A DNA stretch of 64,000 bases from Aegilops tauschii subsp. strangulata (GCF_002575655.3 NC_053038.3:143236885-143300884); one strand, 5' to 3'; counted from the first letter of the stretch, positions 11,761-22,280 are shown. Numbers and translations are program-made. The notes: generated from the letters alone by a model not told the origin.

Positions 11761-12116
11761 AAAGTTCATCAATTAATGCCCTCGGCTGCGACTCGTTGCA
11801 TGCTGCTCCGCGTACTGGCTGCGAGCGATTTTGAGTGCCCGCATGCAGCCAGCCGTAATTAAGGTAGCTAACTAATGCGAAAAAGATGCGCTTTAATTGT
11901 TGCGGGCCTTTTAAATCCGTGGAATCATTATTGACAAGGAGGGAGATGATTCGAGTGCACTCGTTTGACCGTAAGGCCGGCGTGCGACCCAGCACGGACG
12001 GGACAGGACGGCACAGTCAGAATTTCAGTTTCTCTAGTTTTCCACGGCAAGCTGGCGCGCTAAGCCATGCCTGCTTCATTATGCATTGAATTCCGATGAC
12101 CGTCGCGCTACCTTCC

Positions 12117-12125
12117 GCTTATAAG
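12117..12125 (+). promoter_or_regulatory. Possible TATA box before the 12238 ORF
   Basis: CTTATAAGTA lies about 115 bp upstream of the ATG at 12238 in a C-rich context typical of grass promoters. This is positional evidence only. Confidence 0.35.
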
Positions 12126-12237
12126 TACTGTTTCTCGGCCTTCTATGGTGGCACCGTGACCCAACTCGCCCTATCCTCATAAGCCCCCACTGGCCCGACG
12201 TTGCTCGCCACTTATCCTCGCTCTCGCCACGTCTGCC

Positions 12238-12714
12238 ATGCCCCCGCCCATCCGCGATAGGCATGGCCGGAGGCGGTCACTGCCGGAACTAGTGTTCGGT
12301 TTTTCACCGGAAGGCAGACGGAGGGAGGAGGCATTCTATCCGTCTTTAGATGGCAATGCGGAGATCGAGGACTTGTTGGAGCGCGACCGCCTGGCGGAGG
12401 AGCATGAGTTGTTGGAGCGCGACCACTTGGCGGATGAGCAGCGTATCACCGATTTGCGCCGCCAGCGGGACGTGGAGCAGCAGCGCACCGACGCTCTGAG
12501 TCGCGAGCAGAGCGCCTGCACGTGGTCCGACTACGTGGAGGCCGGCGCCCGGCAAATAGCCCTGAAGGCTGTCGGGCACGCACGCGTTCGCGACGCTGAT
12601 TTTTACTACCAGCTCGTCAAGTGGGTTTCCCGCTTAGAAGCCGAAGCTTCGGTGGACCACGCCGGCATGGAAATGGCCAACGCGCGCGAGCAACGCGCCC
12701 TATCGCACCTCTGA
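12238..12714 (+). CDS. Unrecognised 158-aa protein with charged coiled coil
   Basis: An uninterrupted GC-rich ORF opens MPPPIRDRHGRRRSLPE. Residues about 40-95 form a charged heptad-like segment with two related repeats (LLERDRLAEEHE, LLERDHLADEQR), then RRQRDVEQQR. The C-terminal half, with SDYVEAGARQIALKAVGHAR and YYQLVKWVSRLEAEA, also looks helical. There is no signal peptide, membrane segment or catalytic motif. A TATA-like box lies about 115 bp upstream. The next DNA rightwards (from about 13010) is CACTA subterminal repeat, so this could be a captured gene or the element's own small protein. Regular composition and length support a real ORF; function is unknown. Confidence 0.5.
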   Translation: MPPPIRDRHGRRRSLPELVFGFSPEGRRREEAFYPSLDGNAEIEDLLERDRLAEEHELLERDHLADEQRITDLRRQRDVEQQRTDALSREQSACTWSDYVEAGARQIALKAVGHARVRDADFYYQLVKWVSRLEAEASVDHAGMEMANAREQRALSHL

Positions 12715-13279
12715 CAAGTCCGAGGCGAGGCGGAGGACGCCGGTGCCGGCGTTTAGCGTGTACCGCAGATGGCGGCCGGCATCATCTAGTTAGCTAAGAG
12801 TAAGTTAGTACTTGTACGCTACTAGAGTATTAGTGGAAGTAGATAGTTAACTTGGCTATGATGGTTGTCAACATGGACGTTCAGTACTCTATATGTGGAT
12901 CAGACCTGTTACTTTGCTCTGAATGTTGAACTTTCCGTTTGAACATATGGAATGGGCTGTTATTTTTTTAAATGGGTTGGATTTGTCCTCCACGGGTTTA
13001 GAGGCTGACTTGTGGGCCTACCAAGTTGATGCGTACACAACCAGGAGACGATTGTACGTGGAGAGGATGACAGCAGGGACCCGCCAAGGTCATGGCAGTA
13101 CGCAAGCAAAGTGCCTCCTTATTTCAATCCAATAAAAAATGGCTCCTCGTAATGGATTTCTGACACCTGGGTCCCATGCCATTGTCAACGTAGTCAATAA
13201 ACGAGACAGTTGCACAACGAGCGGCTGACATCAGGGACCCAGCAGCTCGCCCAGTTATTTTTGTTTTGGGTTAATTTGA

Positions 13280-13490
13280 TAAATGCCACTCCAAATCGGG
13301 TGTTTCTAAGAAATGCCATTGCAATTTCCAAACTTTGAAAAATGCCATTTCATGCCATCCCCAGTGGCATTTTTCGAAGTCTAGAGTGGCGTTTTTCAAA
13401 GTTTGCAAATTGCAGTGGCGTTTTCCAAAGTTTGCAAAAATTGCAGTGGCATTTTTCAAAGTTTGGAAATTGCAGTGGCATTTTTATGAA
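13280..13490. repeat. Inverted and direct 'AATGCCA' repeats
   Basis: ATTGCAATTTCCAAACTTTG near 13319 is inverted relative to CAAAGTTTGGAAATTGCAGT near 13457, and GTGGC-TTTTTC-AAGTTTGC units recur directly between 13363 and 13455. The result is a foldback with a cluster of four or five related units. Confidence 0.7.
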
Positions 13491-14164
13491 TCGCCATATT
13501 TGTTGTGGCATTTATCTAATTTGTTTTTGAGACGGAAGCAGGGTGTCAACTGGGCTGTGCGGGGCACTCTGGCATGTCTAGACAGCCTTCTCTTTTATGT
13601 TTACCACAGACCAGCCCAGTAGTTTTTTTTCTTTTTGAAAATGGCTAGCCCAGCTTTTTTGTGATTTGCCAAGTAAGTCGCTTTGTCAGGCCTATTGGGC
13701 TGCAAATCTTTCAAGACGAGGAGAGCTTCATTCGGCTGGACGAGAAAATGGCCTATCAGTAATGAGAAATGGGCTGTACATTTTTAAAACACATCAAACC
13801 GGCAATTACTTTCAAATTTCTTTTTTTTTTCATTTCAAGATTTTAAATTGCATTAATTTTTATGCGTGGAAAATTTGTTGGATTTATATTGATATACATT
13901 TATTTTTAAAATCAGTTTGAATGTGACTCGAAATTTCGGGATTAAAAACAGTTTGGACCGCACCGAAATATGCAACATTTCATATAATTTTTTAGCCGTG
14001 GCCACAATATGGGCTGTAATGCTAACAAAAAGAATATGGGCTCCAAAAAAACCTTCAGAATTGGCAAATGGGCTGTAAATTATTAGAAATAATGGCAGAT
14101 GGGTTGTATGCTGTTTTCCACAGATTTGAGGCTTTCCTAAAAAAAAGGTTGACGCACAAGCAGT

Positions 14165-15250
14165 GACTGTTGGATGTCCATCCAACGGCCGTCGTGCTTC
14201 TTCAATCTCTGCTCTTCCTGCTCCAGCCGCTCAAACAAGAGCCGGCGGGACTGCCTGCTCCCTCCTCCCTGCGGCCGGCTGTGCTGCCGCACAGGCTTCA
14301 CCGCCCCACCGTACTCCCACCGTTGGCCTAGCCATCCCTCTACTCACCCTCACCTGTTGTTATTCTCCTGCGACGGCAGACGAACCAGTAAACCCTCGTA
14401 TAGTCGTACTCCCCTACGCGTGGGAAACAACTGCCGAGTCTTCCCTGCCTCCGTGTCATTCCCTTCCTAGGCCTCGCCGTCGTCCACCGCCCTGGTGCTC
14501 CCGGCTTGGCCTGGTCAACGTGGTCAACGACCGACATGCATCTAAAGTGGACTGTACGTGGAGAGGCTGACAGCTGGGTCCACGGCCGCACGCAAGGAAA
14601 TGCCTCCTTATTACGCGCAAAATAATGATTCCTCCACCTGACATCTGGGACCCACCGAAAGAGCCTCTGTATTTCGCGAAAAAAACGTTACCGCCGCTGA
14701 CAGCTCGGACCCACCAGCTATATCTTCGCAAGCAAGGATGTGCGTCCTTATTACGCACACAAAAATGAATACTCCCCCTGCTAGCTGGGACCCAGTATAG
14801 TGGCAGGCTGACTTGTGGGCCTACTAAGTTGACGGGGACGGAGAGATTTGTCAACTTAGTCAATATGCACGATTCTAGCTCCAGTGACCGTATGATGTCC
14901 ATCCAACGGCCGTAGTGCTTCTTCAACCTCTGGTATTGTTGCTCCAGCCGCCCAAAGCAGCGCCGGTCGTGCCGCATGCTCCTGCCTCCCGTGGCCGGCT
15001 GTGCTGCCGTGGAGAACTCACCGCCCCCTACTATTCCCACCGCTGGCCAGGCCCTGCGGCGACGGCAGCCTCACACCGCAGCTGAACAAGTGAACCCTTG
15101 TACTCCTCTCCGCGCGGGCTTCCACTGCCGCGTCTTCCCCGACTCCCCGTCATCCCCTTCCTAGACCTCGCCGTCGTCCACCGCCCTGGTGCTCTTGGCG
15201 CGGCGTGGTCAACATGGTCAAGGAACGGCTTCCATTGGACATGTACTGTA
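14165..15250 (+). repeat. Two long direct repeats in CACTA I
   Basis: A module of about 700 bp is repeated. ATGTCCATCCAACGGCCGT-GTGCTTCTTCAA occurs at 14174 and 14896, and downstream TCGCCGTCGTCCACCGCCCTGG occurs at 14473 and 15168 (quoted as landmarks). Frames of 98-194 codons on both strands come from this GC-rich repeat and have no domain. Confidence 0.65.
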
Positions 15251-15878
15251 CATGGAGAGGCTGACAGCGGGGTCCACAGCCGCAGCAAGGAAGTGCCTCC
15301 TTATTACGCGGAAAATAATTATTCCTCCACCTAATAGCGGGGACCCACTGGACGGGCCATCGTATTTCACAAAAAAAACGTTTCCCCCTGACTGCAGGGA
15401 CCCACCAGCTACATCTTCCCACGCAAGGAAGTGCGTCCGGGAAAAAAAAACGATTCGCCCCCCTGACTGCTGGGACCCACCAGCTACATCTTCACAGGTA
15501 AGGAAGTGCGTGACAGTCGGGACCCACCTGGTCGAAGCGTACGTAGCATTGTCATTCTGGTCGCGAATGTGTACGTACATACCGGTCGATGTAGAGGCGC
15601 GCACGTGTCGTAGTAGAGGCGCGCACGTAGCTTGTACACGTACGTACAGCGACCAGTGTGCAAGAAAGAAAATACGGCCACGTACGTACATACGGGCAGG
15701 GTCTCGAACGCCCACTCGCGCATACGTACAGCCAGGGCTCGTGTACATGGCTAGTTCGGAACGGAGAAACAGCATCGTCGTCGTGTTCATGGGGAGCCAA
15801 CCGGCTGGGTCGAAACGAAATGCATCGTCGTGTTCATCGGGAGGGCTTGGACGGAACAGCCGATGGAAACGAGGCCCG

Positions 15879-16125
15879 GCGTACCGCTGAACAGAGGAAA
15901 CGGCCTTGTGTTCGACCGGCCACGTTTGAAACGGGATCCTATTCATCGGGAGGGCTCTGGCGTACCGCAAAACGGAGGAAACGGACCTCCTACGGTCGAA
16001 ACGGGGGTCCTGTTGATCGGGAGGGGTGTGGCGTACCGCAAAACGGAGGAAACGGACTTGTGTTGGAGCGCTACGGTCGAAACGGGGGTCCTGTTCATCG
16101 GGAGGGGTGTGGCGTACTGCAAAAC
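15879..16125 (+). repeat. Tandem units of about 70-80 bp in CACTA I
   Basis: Three units and a partial start GCGTAC-GC at about 15879, 15960, 16031 and 16112. Each includes AACGGAGGAAACGGAC, GTCGAAACGGG and CATCGGGAGGG (some units GATCGGGAGGG). The stop-poor units keep long frames open on both strands. Confidence 0.75.
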
Positions 16126-16720
16126 GGGAATCCACGAGACACTGTTCATCTCCACCGTCGACCCCCTCCAGCCTCCACGGGCTACTGTTCATCCACCGTC
16201 AACCTCCTCCAGCCTGCACCTGCGACTGTTCATCCACGGGCTCCTGTTCATCCAGCCTCCACCACGCGCTACTCCACCGGCTACTGTTCAACCAGCCCTC
16301 TCCACGGGCTCCTGTTCAACCACCCCTCCACGGGCTACTGTTCATACAGCCCTCCATCATCTACTATTCATTCTGCCCTCCACAGGGTGGTCCTGTTCAT
16401 CCTGCCTTCCACGGGGTCTTGTTCATCCATCCCCAACCGGCTCGATCGATCGGGGTCTTGTTCATCCAGAGGCAACACCACGGGGTCCTGTTCATCCACC
16501 CCCACCGGGAACTGTTCATCCAAACACCCCCAGCAACACTCACTGTTCATCCAGAGGCAGCATCGATCGACTTCAGTTAGCAGCAGTAACGAAGGAATCG
16601 CTCGATTGGGTTCAATTAACAGCCATCGATCGATCGCTCGGGTTCAGTAACGGGTAGCCTCCAGTGCAATCACTCGGGTTCAGTTAGAGCCCAACGCCTC
16701 GCTCGGGTTCAGTTAGAGCC
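16126..16720 (+). repeat. GTTCATC-rich subterminal array
   Basis: CTGTTCATCCA or a close variant recurs about 20 times at irregular 15-35 bp spacing, often preceded by CACGGG. It is followed by CTCGGGTTCAGTTA units. Dense short subterminal motifs are typical transposase-binding regions of CACTA elements. Confidence 0.65.
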
Positions 16721-17062
16721 AACGCCTCGAACACACGCGCGTACGTGTACGAGAGAAACGCGCATCGCTCGGCCCCCGACCTCCCACCGTAACCGGGAAC
16801 TCCCCAAAATTTTCCTCGCCCTCGCTTCTACCATGGTTTTTTTCGTCATGGACGGCCCAAAGAATGTCATTTAGCTGCGTATCCGGCCCGCCCAGGACGA
16901 AAAGCCCATTTTCTGTCATGATTTTTGTCATAGAAGTAGGTGCCCACCACATCTATGATGATACCGGGTTTTGTCACAATTATCATCATAGAAGTGTCAT
17001 ATGTATGACAGATTTTTTTCGTTCGGCCCAAAATGTCACGGATGTGTGTTTTTTTTTGTAGT

Positions 17063-17148
17063 GCTTGTTCATCCTTTTCTCCCACAACATAAACTACTCA
17101 TACAAATGCATCTTGATTTCCCGTGCAACGCATGGGCATCTTGCTAGT
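17063..17148 (+). mobile_element. Helitron-like 3' end cut by CACTA I
   Basis: Begins CTTGTTCATCCTTTTCTCCC directly after the CACTA end and finishes GCAACGCATGGGCATCTTGCTAGT in two runs (hairpin-like CGTGCAACGCATGG, then CTAGT). This is the same 3' part as the complete elements at 22296-22537 and 54802-55043, so CACTA I inserted into a pre-existing copy. Confidence 0.6.
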
Positions 17149-17409
17149 GATGAATAAATAACACTCTATCAACGAGCCCCATCAGACACCAAATTTCTTG
17201 GCTTCCGTGCTACAGCTAGATCTTCCCCTCGTTTCTGTTTTCCAACCCGGCGGCGGGCGAGGTGCGGTTTGCCAATAGTCGGTTTGCTCAACGGCGGTCC
17301 CACATGAAAGTGAAAATGCTAGGCACCACGCCTTCCCTAGCCATGTGGCGTGCCGGACGGGCCATGGAGTACTCCTGATTCCCGGGCGTGTGGGGTGCGA
17401 TGCGAACGC

Positions 17410-17770
17410 GGCAGGCCTTTTCCTTTTACTGGCAATGTGCCCGTGCATTGCGACGGATCCAAAGTAGTAGAATAGTAGTACTTGTTCACAAACTTGAAAG
17501 AAATCACTCTTGTTTTGATATACTCCTAATATATTACTTTTCACTCAAAATATATTCCTCAGGCTGTTTTGATGAGGTGAGGGAGGGTTGTGGTTGCTTT
17601 CAAGATAATAAGGAGTTTTCTGCAAATTGGAGCAGAGAAGTGGGCTATTGTTGCAAAAATGCCACAACTTACCTCACGGCTGTTAGATGCAGATCTAATG
17701 GTCAGAAACAACGGATGGCAGACACACCACCATCACCAACTGTGTCTTTTATAGGAGTAGGAGTAGAGAA
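17410..17770 (-). mobile_element. Helitron-like fragment related to 21009-21351
   Basis: Shares CAATGTGCCCGTGCATTGCG, ACAAACTTGAAAGAAA and the run from GATGAGGTGAGGGAGGG to TTTTATAGGAGTAG with the element at 21009-21351. On the minus strand it would end GTGCCCGTG-complement plus CATTGCCAGT, close to the CTRRT signal. It is partly present in A' (62060-62180). Confidence 0.5.
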
Positions 17771-18218
17771 AAATGTATAAATTGTAACATTTGGTTCTGC
17801 TCCTTGGCACGATCGATAGATAGAAATAATGATTAGAAATGCTATGGCGGGGCTATTTCCGCCAGATAAGCAGGGTGCGTAGTAGCTAGGTTGGCGCATC
17901 GTTGGTTTGGTCACATGCGGTCCGACTTGTTCTAGTGTTTCTAGCAAGATGCCCGTGCGTTGCACGAAGTTGATGGAAAAGGTTAGCACAACTTATAAAT
18001 TGACGGATGGAGTACTAGTTACAGTGATGCATATAATTAAGCAAAGGGATCGCACATGTCGGTATTGACTGGAACGAGAATGCAATAGCACAAGAAGAAT
18101 TAAGGCCTTGATGATGCGATGACAGTGGTGGTTACAGGAGGCAAGAAGAAAGATGCATCCATCAACGTATGACCTCCTCATCCTCCTCAACTTAGTGCGC
18201 CGAGCCACCGACCGGCGG
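17771..18218. other. 3' flank of the minus-strand gene
   Basis: No gene. It contains CTAGCAAGATGCCCGTGCGT near 17949, a Helitron-type terminus shared with A' (61964-61982), and gene 3' sequence up to 18218 that matches 61709-61910. Confidence 0.6.
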
Positions 18219-18761
18219 CTAAGGAGCGGCGGCTTTTGTGGTGAGGTGAAGGTGCTTCTCAGCAAAGGCATCCAAGGCTTCCAGCCGGTTGAGGAAGGCC
18301 AACGTCGTAGCATCCTCAATGGTCTTGTAGGTACCTATGTACACGATTTTCTCGTACATGTGGATGTGTAGGTCGAGGAATTCTTGCAGGGCGAGGCGCC
18401 TCGCGGCGAGCGCGACCTCCAGGTGGACATTCTTCGTGGCGTCAGCGGGCAGTCGCAGGGCCACCAGTGCTTGAAAGAGGTTCAGGCCATGGAGGCTGAT
18501 TAGGGTGGCAGGCAATGAGGAGCCCGGGCGCGCGGGCTGGAGGAGTATGGTGATGTCGTCCCCGTGCTTCTTGAGGACGGTGAACTTGTTGGTGGTGGCA
18601 ACGATCATCTGGTCCAATTGAGAGTCGTAGTTGGCGTAGACGGCGGCCATCCACCAGCCGGTCGCGAACACCATCTGGAGAGGATCCTCGGCGCCATGCC
18701 GCAGGCCAGCGTCGTGGACCATCTGGCACAGCCACTTGCCGCTCACGTGCATCGCTGTCAT
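18219..18761 (-). CDS. 180-aa unknown protein, arm A copy
   Basis: An uninterrupted 180-codon ORF. The start at 18761 was chosen by alignment with 61166; an upstream in-frame ATG at 18839 would add 26 residues but falls in the presumed 5' UTR. It has MVHDAGLRHGAED near residue 14, NKFTVLKK near 58, and LNLFQALVALRLPADA near 93. The profile is helical, with no signal peptide, membrane segment or catalytic motif that I recognise. By hand count it differs from the arm A' protein at about 34 of 180 positions, with no gaps. A possible family to test is the grass DUF1110 type, recalled without certainty. A CATATAAAGG box lies about 100 bp upstream. The open frame since the duplication argues for constraint, but expression is unknown. 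Confidence 0.75.
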   Translation of the reverse strand: MTAMHVSGKWLCQMVHDAGLRHGAEDPLQMVFATGWWMAAVYANYDSQLDQMIVATTNKFTVLKKHGDDITILLQPARPGSSLPATLISLHGLNLFQALVALRLPADATKNVHLEVALAARRLALQEFLDLHIHMYEKIVYIGTYKTIEDATTLAFLNRLEALDAFAEKHLHLTTKAAAP

Positions 18762-18854
18762 GGGTCTGGACTGAGCACTTTTGCGCTTAGTGTAGGTGCT
18801 GAGGCAAATGCTTAGGTGCGTACGATGTGGTAGATGCATTGGAATGGAGGGGCA

Positions 18855-18864
18855 CCTTTATATG
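18855..18864 (-). promoter_or_regulatory. TATA box of the 18761 gene
   Basis: The minus strand reads CATATAAAGG, 95-100 bp before the ATG. It is identical in sequence and spacing to the box in the A' copy. Confidence 0.7.
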
Positions 18865-19224
18865 AGTGCAAACTGCGTTGCATTCACATTGTGTAGCCTC
18901 TTTTCCCGGTCCTCCTCCCATTACTTCCCTCATGCATGCACGATGCTAATTGAAGGAGGATGCATCATTGGCCGTTCAACATTTCGGGAACCACTACCCC
19001 TCCCTTGTATTCATTAAAGCCATATCGGGAACTGCGCCGCCCGCTGTCAAATCGAATAGTACTGCGCCGCCTGCTGCACGCCCGGCTGAACACGCCTCCT
19101 TGCCTCCATCAAACCCCTCGGTTAAACCCGCCTGCAAACCGAGAAACCTACTCCGGCCACACGTCCGTTCATGACCGGGCCGGAATTAAACTCAACACCG
19201 GCCGAGCTCCTCCCATCCACCCTC

Positions 19225-19363
19225 AGTTTAAACGAGGCCAGACGCCGGCCAAGCTCCTACCGTCCGCCCTCTATTTAAACGAGGCCAGACAGACAGCGGG
19301 CAAGAATCGTGCCCCTCCGCCGGTCCCCCATCTCCTCCTTCACCATTTTTCTCCACTCTTCTG
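19225..19363 (+). promoter_or_regulatory. Promoter/5' UTR-like region before 19364
   Basis: GCCCTCTATTTAAACGAGGC at 19267 resembles a TATA box about 85 bp before the ATG. It is followed by the C/T-rich leader CATCTCCTCCTTCACC. A diverged counterpart precedes the A' ORF, where the box region reads CTATTTACACGAGG on the minus strand. The sequence GTTTAAACGAGGCCAGA-GCCGGC is repeated at 19229 and 19272. Confidence 0.5.
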
Positions 19364-19945
19364 ATGGCTTCCGAGGAGCCGTTCTCCGGCATACTACCCG
19401 GCTAAGTGGCCCGCCGAGCCCTCCGGATACGGGCGAGGCCGCTCGGTGCTTCATCAACCTCATTGGCCCGACGGAGCCAGTTGCCGCCCCAATCCGGCGG
19501 ATGGTTCAGCAACTCGTCGCTCTAGTTCAGCTCGATGAGGAGTGGCGAGTTGCTACATGCTGGCACGGCGGCGAGCACGCCGGTACGGGAGTCGTGGCTG
19601 CCGCATCGTACCGCGCCACCAGTGTCTCCGGTGGCTGCACCTCCCGTGCCTGCGGCGGCACCTCCCATGCCTGCGTCAACACCATGCAGGCAGAGACAGA
19701 AGCCGGGTGCGTGGAGAGTGACGAGTCGGGGCCAGCTTCTCCGTGTCCGCCGCCATCATCGAGGAGAAGTAGAACACGGCAGGACGCCGCCACTTGGGTC
19801 CCATGAAGGCCACCGCCGAGGCGACGACTGCGCATTCAGGTGGTTTCTTTGCTGCTTCGTCTCTTCCGAGGACCTTCGTCGACCCCGCAAGTGTCTGCCG
19901 GACATGAGGAAGACAAAGGGCTCCGCGGGCGGCCATTTAGATTAG
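19364..19945 (+). pseudogene. Unrecognised gene, arm A copy, disrupted
   Basis: The ATG at 19364 starts MASEEPFSGILPG and meets a TAA where the A' copy has TGG (W). Comparison with A' also shows a one-base loss in CCTC-ATTGGCCCGACGG. Frames further on (19535-19945 and 19309-19806) are Pro/Ala/Arg-rich. Another frame in the 3' part reads ESDES then SVSAAIIEEK before a stop. I do not recognise a domain. The two arms disagree on frame, so at least this copy is broken. Confidence 0.45.
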
Positions 19946-19948
19946 GTA

Positions 19949-20066
19949 CTCCCTCTCGGGCTGGCGGGAAATATTTGTTCTAAGAATGGATAAATTGTAT
20001 GTATCTATAACTAAAATAAGTCTAGATACATCCATTTCTAGGACAAGTATTTCCGGACGGAGGGAG
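19949..20066. mobile_element. Stowaway-like MITE
   Basis: TA-CTCCCTC at the left and CCGGACGGAGGGAG-TA at the right, 118 bp, with internal inverted TCTAGATACATCC. The A' counterpart (56880-56940) keeps only one half, joined to AAATGGCCGCC, so it suffered a deletion there. Confidence 0.8.
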
Positions 20067-20572
20067 TATTAATTATACCAAGAGAGCTGGATTAGCACCG
20101 CTTAGTTCATGTAAATGTAATGGAATCCATCATGTTTATATGAAGATCCGACTTTCTTATACGAAATCCTGCATGCTTATATGAAAACAGTTCGTGTTTG
20201 CACGAATTTCATCTGGTTGGTTAGAGTTGTGAAAATGTATGCCGCTGGCGGTTGATGTCGTCCTCCGCGGAAGGAAGCGGGAGCAAATTTGCCCGCTGCC
20301 ATTAGAGATGCTCTTATGCTGGAAATAATAGTCACATCCAATCCAGTTGAGTTAATTGCGTGTATGATTCTCCCTCTATAAAATGTTAATTGCATGTACA
20401 GTGTACACGTGACTTGCATGGTGTCTACAACTTCGTACAGAAAGTTAAAAAGAAACAGGTCCATCCTTAATCTTGTATTCTAAGTACTCTGTGGGTTTCA
20501 CTGTCAGTACAGTAGCGAAAGAAGTATATATTAAATAAGTAATATATAATATAAAAATCTAAAGTTAAAGAC

Positions 20573-20628
20573 ATAATTCGAACTCAGGTCATCGCGTTGC
20601 GAGCATCCGGCGCTAACCAGTCCAGCAC
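20573..20628 (-). other. tRNA-like segment, possible SINE head (arm A)
   Basis: The minus strand reads CTGGTTAGCGCCGG, then about 36 nt later GAGTTCGAATT. These resemble pol III A-box and B-box sequences at tRNA-like spacing. It is followed by T/A-rich sequence to about 20480. The A' counterpart is 56309-56365. It lacks a closed tRNA cloverleaf, so it is a SINE or tRNA relic and not a tRNA gene. Confidence 0.4.
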
Positions 20629-20678
20629 AATTTTTTTGTACACCATGCTGGAGATATATCTCCATGTCTACTCTTATA

Positions 20679-20838
20679 CTCCATCCGTTCCTAAATATTT
20701 TTCTTTTTCAGATTTCAAATGGACTACCACATACGGATGTGTATGTAGACAGATTTTAGAGTGTAGATTCACTCATTTTGCTCCGTATGTAGTCACTTGT
20801 TGAAATCTCTAAAGACAAATATTTAGGAATGGAGGGAG
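20679..20838. mobile_element. Stowaway-like MITE (CTAAATATTT type)
   Basis: TA-CTCCATCCGTTCCTAAATAT at the left and ATATTTAGGAATGGAGGGAG-TA at the right, 160 bp, with GTAGATTCACTCATTTTGCT inside. The counterpart in A' is interrupted by extra DNA (55978-56260). Confidence 0.85.
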
Positions 20839-21008
20839 TAGAAAACAGAGTTGGTGATGATGGTGGGCGTGCCATCCTGCAATATAGGCCGTCGGATTTA
20901 TATCTAACGGATAGGAAGGAAACTATGGCAATTTTGCAAAAAGATACCCACACCCCTCTCCACGTTTGCAAATTAGGCCTTCCCTCGTTCATCCTTTTCT
21001 CTACTCTT

Positions 21009-21351
21009 ACTAGCAATGTGCCCCGTGCATTGCAACGGATCCAAAATAGAATAATACATGTTCACAAACTTGAAAGAAAAACACTCTAGTTTGGTGTATA
21101 TATCAATAAAAATATACTCGTATTAGGTTTCACTCAAATATATTCCTTGTGGCTTTTATGATGAGGTGGGGGAGGGATGTGGTTGGTGTCAAGATACTAA
21201 GGGGTTTCTGCAAATTGGAGCAGAGAAGTGGGGTCTTGTTGCAAAAATGCCACGACTTACATCATAGTCGTTAGATGCAGATCAGATGGTCAGAAATGAT
21301 GGATGGCAGACACACCATCATCACCAACTGACTCTTTTATAGGAGTAGAGA
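21009..21351 (-). mobile_element. Helitron-like element, non-autonomous
   Basis: On the minus strand it starts TCTCTACTCCTATAAAAGA after an A (host A|TC) and ends GCACGGGGCACATTGCTAGT. The GC-rich stem-like stretch before CTAGT fits a Helitron 3' end. No coding capacity. A' lacks it at the mirrored place, so it arrived, or was lost, after the duplication. Confidence 0.55.
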
Positions 21352-21652
21352 TAAAAAACAAAGTTGGTGATGATGGTGTGCCTGCCATCCTGCAATATAG
21401 GTCGTCCGATTTATATCTGACGGATAGGAAGGAAACTATGGCAATTTTGCAAAAAGATACCCACGCCCCTCTCCACATTTGCAAATAAGGCCTTCCCTCA
21501 TTCATCCTTTTCACTCACAAGATAAACTACTCATATAAATGCATCTTGATGTTCCGTGCAACGCTTGGGCATCTCGCTAGTCTCTCACAAGATAAACTAG
21601 TCATACAAATGCATCTTGATGTTTCATGCAACGCACGGGCATCTAGCTAGTT
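21352..21652 (+). mobile_element. Repeated Helitron-like 3' modules
   Basis: AAAGTTGGTGATGATGGTGT to CATCTCGCTAGT (about 21580), followed at once by a second 3' module ending GCACGGGCATCTAGCTAGT (about 21652). A second relative of the 5' part lies at 20841-21008. This array is longer than the mirrored A' stretch (55627-55850), which has one copy. Confidence 0.55.
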
Positions 21653-21889
21653 TCTTTTAAAATAGTTACTGCGATAATTGGGTTGAAGTGATATATTTTA
21701 TGTCTGTCCCGAATGATTTCAGATTCACTAGTAGTAACAAAGAAAAGGTTGTCTTGTTAATTAACAGAAAACAAGGTGAAAACTATCACATGAGTCCGGT
21801 AAAAACAAGGCACATTGGGTTCAGCGTCATCGTCACTACAGCTGTGTGCGCGCGAGAAGTCTACATATCGAGGGGGCAACGGAGAAAAA

Positions 21890-22280
21890 GACGTATCGAG
21901 TGTGTCTGAGCGAGGCACAGAGACACAATGTTTGAGAGAGAAACCAATTGATAGATTAAGATCAGATCGAGTTGTCACCCTTCTGTTGTCATTGTTGGGG
22001 TTGGGGGGGTGGGGAGGGGGACGGAGACCAAGACATATCGAGAGTGTGCGCGGTAGGCACAGAGGCACAACTAGCGAGTGTGTGTGTGTATCTGTGTGTG
22101 TTTGAAAGAGGAGTAGATAGATTACTATCAAGATCGAGGTGCCACCCTACTCCTTCAGTGTCGGGTATTGTGTGTGTGTTTGAGAGAGAAGCCAGTCGAT
22201 AGATTAGTATCAAGATCGAGGTGTCACCCTACTCCTTCGGTGTCGGGAAGTGTGTGTGGGTGGGTGGGTGGGGGGGGGGC
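21890..22280 (+). repeat. GT-rich simple repeats and duplicated GAGTGTGTG units
   Basis: Repeats of AGATTA-TATCAAGATCGAGGTG and CACCCTACTCCTTC near 22120 and 22205, with GTGTGTGTGTATCTGTGTGTG-like tracts. Mirrored in A' near 55080-55300 as CACACACA tracts. Confidence 0.65.

Larger units (their letters stand above)
13010..17062 (-). mobile_element. CACTA element I, terminal part (one end only)
   Basis: Ends at 17062 with TTTTTTTTTGTAGTG. Read on the minus strand this is a CACTACAAAAAAAAA terminus followed by CACATCCGTGACATTTTGGG. The 4 kb inside is made of repeated modules: TGACAGC-GGGTCCAC / GGGACCCACCAGCTACATC near 13080, 14570, 14710 and 15260-15490; ATGTCCATCCAACGGCCGT at 14174 and 14896; and 70-80 bp and GTTCATC arrays at 15879-16720. 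No matching second terminus is found to the left, so the element is truncated or very large. TIR and subterminal repeat density support CACTA (En/Spm) identity. Confidence 0.75.

Noticed and set aside
14456..15040. 194-aa minus-strand frame
   Set aside because: Covers the direct repeats of CACTA I; alternative frames equally open and no domain.
15658..16650. 330-codon plus-strand frame and a 324-codon minus-strand frame over the same DNA
   Set aside because: Both run through tandem arrays of CACTA I, change reading with each unit and have no domain; openness follows from repeat composition.
20573..20628. Functional tRNA gene
   Set aside because: A- and B-box-like sequences are present but acceptor and anticodon stems do not pair.
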